A program made the position numbers and the translations under genes. The notes beneath the pieces are model-generated. The model did no database searches and was not told the DNA's origin. It saw only the letters and a program-made list of their open reading frames with translations. Shown piece by piece: positions 53,475-64,000 of a stretch of 64,000 nucleotides of DNA. Source of the DNA: Photorhabdus australis DSM 17609 (GTDB lineage Bacteria; Pseudomonadota; Gammaproteobacteria; Enterobacterales; Enterobacteriaceae); the NCBI RefSeq assembly GCF_000711895.1, contig NZ_JONO01000008.1:62001-126000 (forward strand), written 5' to 3'. The first letter of the stretch is position 1; each line of letters begins with the position of its first letter.

Positions 53475-53696
53475 ACGTTTTTCCTTATGTATCGCTTTCG
53501 TCTGGTAGACAACGCCAGCCATACATTACTAATTCACCGTCTCCCGGTGATTTGCTGTTTTTTCACTATATAAAATATCCGCGATACAATTTTAGTTGTT
53601 GTACCGCGAGTACAAAAATGATGAGTCAGTTCGGAAATTGTCTCTAAAATGTAAACTTCATTTGATTAAATTAATGAATTTATCTCCAATCTGCCA

Positions 53697-54863
53697 TCAC
53701 TTTTTCTTTGGTAAGACCATTCTTAATAAGCCATAACCAGTCAGCGCTGCCACTGTTGAACCAATCAGAATCCCCAGGCGGGAATAAATACTGAAAGATT
53801 CACCTACACCTTCGAAAGCCAATCCTGAAATGAAGATAGACATCGTAAAACCAATGCCACAAAGAACAGAAACAGCAAATATCTGTTTAAGATTGATCTC
53901 TTGTGGCAGCTTAGCAAATCCCATTTTGACGGAAATATAGCTGAAAAGAAAAATTCCCAATGGCTTACCAAGAAACAAAGCCGCAGCAATACCTAATGGT
54001 AATATATTGATCAAACCATCCAAAGTCACTCCACTTAAGATAACTCCAGCATTGGCAAATGCAAATAACGGCAAAATAAGATATGCCACCCAAGGATGCA
54101 ATCCATGTTCAAGTGATTCAGATGGTGAATGACCATTTTGACAACGTAAAGGAATAAGAAAACCAACGATGACTCCAGCCAAAGTTGCATGAATACCGGA
54201 TTTCAGAATGCAGATCCAAAGAATAAAACCAACAACCAAATAAGCTGATGTTTTTTCGACGCCACGCCAATTCATCCAAATCAGCAAAGATATCATCACA
54301 GCTGACAATCCAAGTGCTACAAGGGAAACTGTTTTAGTGTAAAACAGAGCGATTATCATGATAACCCCCAGATCATCAATAATGGCTAATGCCAGTAGAA
54401 AGACCTTGAGTTCCGTTGGTACTCGCTTAGCCAATAGCGCCATCACACCAAGAGCAAAAGCGATATCTGTTGCCGCAGGAATAGCCCATCCCTGACGGTT
54501 AAGCTCATCACTACCATTAAATAACAGATATATCAGTGCCGGAGCGGCCATACCACCAATAGCAGCGATGACTGGAAATACAGCTTTATCACGCCCTGCC
54601 AAAGAACCTTCCAATAGCTCACGCTTAACTTCCAGTCCAACAATCAAAAAGAAGACAGCCATTAAGCCATCATTAACCCATAACAATAAGGGCTTATTAA
54701 TCTCCAGCGCAGAGAATTGTATAACCACTGGAATATGAAGAAATTGTTGATAAATACCCTGTAATGGCGAATTTGCCATTATCAACGCAATAATGGTAGC
54801 AATGATAAGAAGAAGCCCTCCAGCCGCTTCTAATTTCAGGAATTGACGAATAATCGCTGTCAA
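53697..54863 (-). CDS. nhaA: Na+/H+ antiporter NhaA
   Basis: NhaA exchanges sodium for protons across the inner membrane. It has about twelve hydrophobic segments, the unwound helix IV region [15 protein letters not shown], and the ion-binding Asp-Asp pair in [17 protein letters not shown] at 54863 ([16 protein letters not shown]), with AGAGG upstream, gives 388 residues, the family length; a frame from 54908 would add 15 polar residues of no known kind. The start is therefore inferred. It is followed by its regulator nhaR. Confidence 0.92.
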   Translation of the reverse strand: MTAIIRQFLKLEAAGGLLLIIATIIALIMANSPLQGIYQQFLHIPVVIQFSALEINKPLLLWVNDGLMAVFFLIVGLEVKRELLEGSLAGRDKAVFPVIAAIGGMAAPALIYLLFNGSDELNRQGWAIPAATDIAFALGVMALLAKRVPTELKVFLLALAIIDDLGVIMIIALFYTKTVSLVALGLSAVMISLLIWMNWRGVEKTSAYLVVGFILWICILKSGIHATLAGVIVGFLIPLRCQNGHSPSESLEHGLHPWVAYLILPLFAFANAGVILSGVTLDGLINILPLGIAAALFLGKPLGIFLFSYISVKMGFAKLPQEINLKQIFAVSVLCGIGFTMSIFISGLAFEGVGESFSIYSRLGILIGSTVAALTGYGLLRMVLPKKK

Positions 54864-55164
54864 GATGATTAACCTCTGAAATTGATCGGGTTGTGCATAG
54901 TACTCCAAGTATGATTTCGAAAAAAATCGATTTTATGGCCGGAATAATTCGCTATAACCGACTTATTGATGATCTGTATCTCAATAAAGGCAGATTATTA
55001 ATCGGAGAGAAGAAGCCGGGTAGTTTGCCTTTTTGCAGTTTCCACTTTAACTAAACGGAATAAATAGCGATAATGGATGAAATGAAGAAAATAGAATAAA
55101 TCCAAAAAGTCAGAAAAAATACTTTAAGAATATTATTAATATATATAAATTTTCATAAAAAAAC

Positions 55165-57012
55165 CTAATATCTATTAATAATTAGTAAAGAACTTTTACC
55201 CCCTACAACCCATTTTTTATTAACAAGAGTTATTGAACCATATTCTTCGCTATTAGTTACAATAACCGGAGATATCAATTGGATCTGATTCTCTTTAAGA
55301 AACAGTAAATCAAAATTAACTAATATGTCACCAGCAACCACAGTTTGTCCTTCAATAACTTGCAAATTAAAACCTCTTCCCTGCAAACCTACAGTTTCAA
55401 TACCAATATGAATTAATAACTCAACGCCTTGATCGGAAATTAAACCAATAGCATGCCCAGTCGGTGTAATCATTGAAACTTTGCCATTAAAAGGCGCTTT
55501 AACCACACCTTCTGTAGGAATAATAGCAACGCCATCACCAATAATTTTTTCAGAAAAAGTATCATCCGGTACACTGGAAAGAGGTTCAATTTTACCAGTC
55601 ATAGGAGAAAGTAATTTAATCTTTTTAGCTTTCGAAAAATATGGATTTACTGATATTACAGAATTAACATTGGATTCTAATTTCATGAGTAAAGTCAATA
55701 TAAATGCAACTAAGAAGCTACTGAAAATTCCAAATAAAATAAAAAGTAAGTTATTACTATCTTTTTGCACATAAAAAGGCAATGACATCAACCCGGGTAG
55801 ACTAAAGGCAAATATTTTTGCCGGAAAAATACCGACAATACCGCCACCAATAGCTCCACCAATTAATGCAGCATAAAAAGGTTTTTTTAATTTAAGAGTA
55901 ACACCATACATTGCAGGTTCAGTTATTCCTAAAAATGCAGAGAATGAAGATGAATAAGCTAATGATTTCATCTGTCTATCTTTAATTTTAATTGCAACTG
56001 CCAATGTAGCACCTGCCTGGGCAATATTACTAACGAAACTGATTGGTAATAACATAAAATCGTACCCAAGAGATTTAAAATTGGCAAAAACACTCGGTAA
56101 AAAAGCATAATGCACCCCTGTAATCACCAGAACAGGTATCATCCCCCCCAGCAATAATCCAGCAAGAGGACCAATGACAGAAAATAACATTACAAGCACA
56201 TGTTCAAGATACAAACCAATTTTATTTCCCAGCGGTCCAACAATAATCAATAGAATTGGCACCGAAATCAATAATACCAATAATGGTGTCAGTACCATTT
56301 TTAATACCACCGGAATAAATCTATCTACCCATCGATGGATATAACCAAGTAACCAAACACCTAAAATAATTGGAATGACAGTATAACCATAATTAATAAC
56401 AGGAATAGAAATCCCAAATACATCAAAATATTCTCCATTAGAACTACTGACAAGAGAAGATAATGTTGGATAGATTAAAACACACGCTAACGTTGCAGCA
56501 ATAAATTCATTCGTTTTAAACTTTCTTGCCGCCGAAAAAGCCAAAAGAATAGGTAAAAAATACAGAGGCGCATCAAAAAGAACATATAATAATTTATACT
56601 CATTACTCTCTTCCGAAATCCAATTCATCGCGTTGAAAAAAATTAATCCTCCTTTCAGTAAACCAGCCCCTACAATTGCCGGTAATATGGGAAAAAATAT
56701 ACCTGAAATGATATCAAGCATGTTGCTAATTAAATTATTTTTTGAGCCATTATAATTTTCTTCTGTTTCTTTTAATTGCTTAATTATTTCATTAAATATT
56801 TCAATAACTCTATTACCAATAATTATTTGCAACTGTCCACAGTGGAAACGTGCCCCTATAACCCCTTGCATTCCTCTTATAGCGTTAATATCCACCTTAC
56901 TATCATCTATAATATTAAAACGTAATCGAGTAACACAATGCCAACTTTTATTTACGTTTCTTCCCCCTCCAATAAATCTGATAATATTTTTCGCGAAATC
57001 TTCATAATTCAT
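55165..57012 (-). CDS. Beta-glucoside PTS permease EIIBCA (BglF-type)
   Basis: Imports and phosphorylates a beta-glucoside using PEP-derived phosphate. Domain order is B-C-A: EIIB (1-85, phospho-Cys26 in WHCVTRLRF), membrane EIIC (about 100-445, ten or so helices, with the GITEPAMYGVTLKLKKPF loop), and EIIA of the glucose family (about 465-615, phospho-His535 in LIHIGIETVGLQGRGF). The ATG at 57012 is preferred to a GTG four codons upstream because a GGTGG ribosome-binding site precedes it. In E. coli BglF also phosphorylates and inhibits BglG, encoded just upstream here. Confidence 0.93.
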   Translation of the reverse strand: MNYEDFAKNIIRFIGGGRNVNKSWHCVTRLRFNIIDDSKVDINAIRGMQGVIGARFHCGQLQIIIGNRVIEIFNEIIKQLKETEENYNGSKNNLISNMLDIISGIFFPILPAIVGAGLLKGGLIFFNAMNWISEESNEYKLLYVLFDAPLYFLPILLAFSAARKFKTNEFIAATLACVLIYPTLSSLVSSSNGEYFDVFGISIPVINYGYTVIPIILGVWLLGYIHRWVDRFIPVVLKMVLTPLLVLLISVPILLIIVGPLGNKIGLYLEHVLVMLFSVIGPLAGLLLGGMIPVLVITGVHYAFLPSVFANFKSLGYDFMLLPISFVSNIAQAGATLAVAIKIKDRQMKSLAYSSSFSAFLGITEPAMYGVTLKLKKPFYAALIGGAIGGGIVGIFPAKIFAFSLPGLMSLPFYVQKDSNNLLFILFGIFSSFLVAFILTLLMKLESNVNSVISVNPYFSKAKKIKLLSPMTGKIEPLSSVPDDTFSEKIIGDGVAIIPTEGVVKAPFNGKVSMITPTGHAIGLISDQGVELLIHIGIETVGLQGRGFNLQVIEGQTVVAGDILVNFDLLFLKENQIQLISPVIVTNSEEYGSITLVNKKWVVGGKSSLLIINRY

Positions 57013-57080
57013 TTTAACTACCACCGATAATTTATGATCATAAAAATCAAAATAAACATATTACTATCAGTTATTAATTA

Positions 57081-57115
57081 GGTTAATATCTGCCTACGCA
57101 TATGCTTGATAATCC
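57081..57115 (-). promoter_or_regulatory. Weak RAT-like sequence between bglG-type and EIIBCA genes
   Basis: On the minus strand the segment begins GGATTATCAAGCATATGCG and ends TAGGCAGATATTAACC. It has the GGATT...GCATATGC...AGGCA...AACC framework of BglG/LicT target RNAs, at the place where E. coli bgl has its second terminator (between bglG and bglF), but it is 35 nt instead of about 29 and has several mismatches. No clear terminator follows. Confidence 0.3.
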
Positions 57116-57120
57116 ACGTG

Positions 57121-57975
57121 TTATGAATCTTTTGCCTTATAACTATCATTGACCACCCGCTCTATATGAATAACTAAATAAATCAATTCATCATCAGGAA
57201 CCTTCCATTGATATTTTTCCCTCAAATATTTAATTAGTTTTACTGCACAATTATAACTTTTGAAGTATTTTTCCTCTATCAATTCTTGCAATGAAAAATC
57301 CATTTCAATAGTAGACGAATGATCATTATTATTTTGCCTGATTAGAAAATAGCGCAGATGAGTAATAAAACGAGAATAATTTACTGATGTTGGATCAAGG
57401 TTAACGTGAAAATAATAGTGAATGAGCTTAACGGTTTTATTAATTAAATTCGTTAATTTTAATGTATCTCCCATAGTTTGCCCTTCATATTGAGCATTAA
57501 CAAAATGCAAGGCAATCAATGAAGCTTCTATCTGAGGTAATGGTTGTTTAATCTGGTTATTAATATGAATAAGTGTCTGTTTACCTACTTCATATTCCAA
57601 CGGGTAAAGATGCGGGATCTCCCATTGTAAGACATTACCAATCTGGTATCCTTTATTTACACGCTCAAAGGCAAAACTTAAATGTTCTGATAACGTAATG
57701 AGTAATGAATCGTTAAGCGGTTTGGCAAGAAAATTTTTTCCTAATGTGATAATTTGTTCTGTTAACTCTATCACTGAAACAGGGATGGTAGAAAGGATCT
57801 GACTTATCTTATAGTGTTTTTCAACAGTAAAAACTTTTGCAACATCTTGAACATGCAACCTATCCCCTTTTTTCCTATTAAATCCTATCCCCTTATCCAT
57901 GAGAATCATTTCGCTATTATTCTCATCAATAGCCAGTACCACATTATTATTTATGAGTTTTATTATAGTTAACAA
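57121..57975 (-). CDS. BglG/LicT-family transcription antiterminator
   Basis: An RNA-binding antiterminator that stops the formation of leader terminators when sugar is present. The N-terminal CAT RNA-binding domain (about 1-57, IIKLINNNVVLAIDENNSEM and MDKGIGFNRKKGD) is followed by two PTS-regulated domains: PRD1 (about 70-170, with His in SEHLSFAFERV and ALHFVNAQ) and PRD2 (about 175-284, with His in THLRYFL and LVIHIERV). Those histidines are the phosphorylation sites in the family. 284 residues. It is the only antiterminator gene visible in the locus, so it probably serves both operons. Confidence 0.93.
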   Translation of the reverse strand: MLTIIKLINNNVVLAIDENNSEMILMDKGIGFNRKKGDRLHVQDVAKVFTVEKHYKISQILSTIPVSVIELTEQIITLGKNFLAKPLNDSLLITLSEHLSFAFERVNKGYQIGNVLQWEIPHLYPLEYEVGKQTLIHINNQIKQPLPQIEASLIALHFVNAQYEGQTMGDTLKLTNLINKTVKLIHYYFHVNLDPTSVNYSRFITHLRYFLIRQNNNDHSSTIEMDFSLQELIEEKYFKSYNCAVKLIKYLREKYQWKVPDDELIYLVIHIERVVNDSYKAKDS

Positions 57976-58046
57976 AAGATATACCTTACAGGATAAACCA
58001 TTATCTGCACTAACCTATTAGAATAGGCAAAATACATCCGTGACTT

Positions 58047-58076
58047 GGTTGTGCCTGATCGAATCAGTGACACTCC
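58047..58076 (-). promoter_or_regulatory. RAT antiterminator target of the minus-strand operon
   Basis: On the minus strand it reads GGAGTGTCACTGATT then CGATCAGGCACAACC. Against the E. coli bgl RAT (GGATTGTTACTGC..., ending GCAGGCAAAACC) it keeps the GGA, ACTG, CAGGCA and AACC elements and the symmetric CTGA/TCAG stem. It lies about 70 bp before the antiterminator gene, implying autoregulated antitermination. The matching terminator could not be drawn with confidence. Confidence 0.65.
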
Positions 58077-58174
58077 TGTACACTATATTCATATAGATAT
58101 TTCATCCATCAGGCTAAGACATAATTTTTACAAAGTCAATGGCACTGCAATATTCTCAATTTATCTACTGTATT

Positions 58175-58190
58175 TATGATAAGAATCACA
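58175..58190. promoter_or_regulatory. Candidate CRP-binding site
   Basis: TATGATAAGAATCACA matches the TGTGA-N6-TCACA consensus at 9 of 10 positions. It lies between the two divergent operons, where catabolite control of a beta-glucoside locus is expected. About 70 bp from a possible plus-strand start site. Confidence 0.5.
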
Positions 58191-58278
58191 TTTTCGCTAA
58201 AATTAATATTAATGACTTGCCAGAATCATAAAGAGTAACTAGTTTCTAAATACTGATTAATAGGCTTGTTACCGACTT

Positions 58279-58304
58279 GGTTGTGACTAATGTCGGGCAA
58301 AACC
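58279..58304 (+). promoter_or_regulatory. RAT antiterminator target of the plus-strand operon
   Basis: Reads GGTTGTGACTAAT then GTCGGGCAAAACC, with a GAC/GTC stem; the 3' half GGGCAAAACC is nearly identical to the bgl RAT ending. A second GGCTTGTTACCGAC upstream (58263) could pair as an alternative 5' half. The last six bases (AAAACC) are also the beginning of the terminator's left arm, so RAT and terminator exclude each other, as in known bgl/sac leaders. Confidence 0.65.
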
Positions 58305-58490
58305 TAATCCATCATCTACGATATATACCCAATAGATTTCAAGATGCATCGCGACGGCAAGGGAGCGAATCCCCGGGAGCATAGATAACTATGTGACCGG
58401 GGTGAGTGAGCCAATAAAAAGGCAACTTGAAAGATAACAGGTATAACCCTATTCCAGGGCTATTGAAGATCATGGGTTAGGTTTTTTTTT
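58299..58490 (+). terminator. Leader terminator of the plus operon, ERIC in its loop
   Basis: Arms AAAACCTAATCCATCATCT (58299-58317) and AGATCATGGGTTAGGTTTT (58467-58485) pair over 18 of 19 positions (one C-C mismatch, one G-T), followed by a run of nine T ending at 58490. The loop of about 150 nt contains a complete ERIC element. The stem overlaps the RAT by six bases. Function as a RAT-controlled terminator is inferred from geometry. Confidence 0.75.
58324..58445. repeat. ERIC element, copy 4 (complete, in terminator loop)
   Basis: 122 bp from TATACCCAATAGATTTCAAG to GGCAACTTGAAAGATAACAG plus GTATA, with the central palindrome CATAGATAACTATG and GGGGTGAGTGAG. It is orientated like the copies at 16 and 29 kb and is close to copy 3 in sequence, with a short deletion after GTGAGTGAG. 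Confidence 0.92.
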
Positions 58491-58525
58491 GACTTAAATT
58501 CGACCTTTCGCTGTTTTCAACTTAA

Positions 58526-59989
<1,464 letters not shown>

Positions 59990-60051
59990 TTTAAACGTTG
60001 AGAGAAATAATCACATTAAGACGATATCTCTCAGGTTTAATAAATCATTAA

Positions 60052-62779
<2,728 letters not shown>

Positions 62780-62794
62780 TTTTCGGCCAGAGCA

Positions 62795-62826
62795 AAAAGT
62801 CCTCGTATAAAAACGAGGACTTTTAT
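62795..62826 (+). terminator. Intrinsic terminator of the plus-strand beta-glucoside operon
   Basis: AAAAGTCCTCGT (62795-62806) pairs perfectly with ACGAGGACTTTT (62813-62824) around a 6-nt loop. It lies 15 bp past the porin stop and converges with dnaJ, and the A and T flanks allow use from both sides. Confidence 0.9.
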
Positions 62827-62880
62827 CAATAATCTGAGCGACATTTAGAAATGCAACTCTATTATGTGGAGAGCTGAATA

Positions 62881-63999
62881 TTATTTGGTTAAATCATCAA
62901 AAAATTTCTTTACGCCATCGAAGAAGCTTTTAGAACGCGGACTATTGGTTTCTCCCCCAGTACCACCTAAAGACTCACCCAATTCACTCAGTAATTCTTT
63001 CTGCCTTTCGTTCAATTTAACCGGTGTTTCTACCACTATCCGGCACAACAAATCCCCTTGAGCTCCACCACGAACAGATTTAACACCTTTACCCTTCATG
63101 CGGAACATTTTGCCTGTCTGCGTTTCAGCAGGTACTTTCAGTTTCACACGGCCATCAAGTGTTGGTACTTCAATTTCTCCACCCAGTGCCGCCATTGCAA
63201 AGTTAACTGGCACTTCGCAATAAAGATTATTTTCTTCACGCTCAAAGATATGGTGCCGTTTCACCTGTACCTGAACGTACAAGTCACCGGCAGGTGCACC
63301 ATTGCTACCAGCTTCACCTTCACCACTCAGACGAACACGGTCACCGGTATCTACACCTGCCGGGATTTTAACAGACAATGTTTTATACTTTTCAACACGC
63401 CCATGACCACGACACTTATTACAAGCATCTTTAATGATCTGACCACGACCATGACAGTGCGGACAAGGCTGCTGAACAGTAAAGAAACCCTGGCGCATAT
63501 GAACCTGACCAGCACCGTGACAGGTTGAACAGGTTACAGGACTGGTTCCTGCTTTAGCACCACTACCATGACATGCATCACAAGTTTCCAGCGTCGGAAT
63601 ACGGATCTCTTTGGTTACACCACGAACCGCTTCTTCCAGTGTCAGCTCCATGCTGTAACGCAAATCAGCACCACGGCTTTGGCGCTGCTGACGGCGACCA
63701 CCACCGAAAATATCACCGAATACATCACCAAAGATATCACTGAAATCAGCACCGCCACCACCCATTCCGCCTTGTTCAAAAGCAGCATGACCATATTGGT
63801 CATAAGCAGCTCGTTTCTGATCATCAGTCAGAATTTCGTAAGCTTCTTTAACTTCTTTGAATTTGCTTTCTGCATCTTTATCGCCCTGATTACGATCGGG
63901 GTGATATTTCATTGCCAGTCGCTTATAAGCTTTTTTAATCTCTTTTTCGTCCGCTGTTTTGGAAACGCCTAAAACCTCGTAACAATCTCTCTTTGCCAT
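62881..63999 (-). CDS. dnaJ: Chaperone protein DnaJ
   Basis: DnaJ delivers unfolded clients to DnaK and stimulates its ATPase. J domain (1-70) with HPD in [12 protein letters not shown]; a glycine-rich linker ([20 protein letters not shown]); four zinc-finger repeats [27 protein letters not shown] and CNKCRGHGR; then two client-binding beta domains. 372 residues, complete, near the 376 of E. coli. Its start codon ends at the last base but one of the window; dnaK should follow outside. Confidence 0.97.
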   Translation of the reverse strand: MAKRDCYEVLGVSKTADEKEIKKAYKRLAMKYHPDRNQGDKDAESKFKEVKEAYEILTDDQKRAAYDQYGHAAFEQGGMGGGGADFSDIFGDVFGDIFGGGRRQQRQSRGADLRYSMELTLEEAVRGVTKEIRIPTLETCDACHGSGAKAGTSPVTCSTCHGAGQVHMRQGFFTVQQPCPHCHGRGQIIKDACNKCRGHGRVEKYKTLSVKIPAGVDTGDRVRLSGEGEAGSNGAPAGDLYVQVQVKRHHIFEREENNLYCEVPVNFAMAALGGEIEVPTLDGRVKLKVPAETQTGKMFRMKGKGVKSVRGGAQGDLLCRIVVETPVKLNERQKELLSELGESLGGTGGETNSPRSKSFFDGVKKFFDDLTK

Positions 64000-64000
64000 C

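Noticed and set aside
53536-53552. TCACCG/CGGTGA hairpin between nhaA and nhaR
   Set aside because: Short stem with no T run on the minus strand, so it is not a convincing terminator in the nhaAR direction.
63058-63972. Plus-strand open frames of 134 and 156 residues
   Set aside because: Antisense to dnaJ; threonine-rich translations arise from complementing the glycine- and cysteine-rich repeats.

Overview
The window is a chromosomal segment from an enterobacterium, most likely Photorhabdus or a close relative in the Morganellaceae. The basis is protein similarity recalled from Escherichia coli counterparts, the AT-rich intergenic DNA and several ERIC repeats; the genus is an inference. It begins inside amiC and ends one base past the dnaJ start codon. 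No tRNA, rRNA, CRISPR array or intact insertion sequence was seen.

Region 1 (1-21.8 kb) follows the E. coli amiC-argA-recDB-ptrA-recC-ppdC-ygdB-ppdB-ppdA-thyA-lgt-ptsP-rppH order: arginine synthesis, the RecBCD recombination enzyme with protease III between its genes, type IV pilin-like minor proteins, thymidylate synthase, lipoprotein modification and the nitrogen PTS. A small islet between ppdA and thyA (15.7-17.27 kb) carries an ERIC element, a HigB/HigA toxin-antitoxin pair with a likely autoregulatory operator, and two nested inverted repeats.

Region 2 (21.8-53 kb) is collinear with the E. coli 0-1.6 minute region: a TPP riboswitch and thiBPQ, a decayed polB remnant fused to a truncated ERIC, rapA, rluA, djlA, lptD-surA-pdxA-rsmA-apaG-apaH, folA, a LysE-type exporter, a 1-kb AT-rich spacer, carAB (with ARG boxes and a TTG start), dapB, ispH-fkpB-lspA-ileS-ribF, and rpsT (TTG start). 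A 30-codon candidate membrane micro-ORF lies tail to tail with rluA.

Region 3 (52.5-64 kb) has nhaA-nhaR, then a divergent beta-glucoside locus between nhaA and dnaJ: a BglG antiterminator and an EIIBCA permease on the minus strand, and an EIIBC permease lacking EIIA, a 6-phospho-beta-glucosidase and an OprB-type porin on the plus strand. The shared control region contains a candidate CRP site and RAT-like antiterminator targets for both directions. On the plus side a long terminator hairpin overlaps the RAT, and a complete ERIC element sits in the terminator's loop. This is the most unusual feature of the window.
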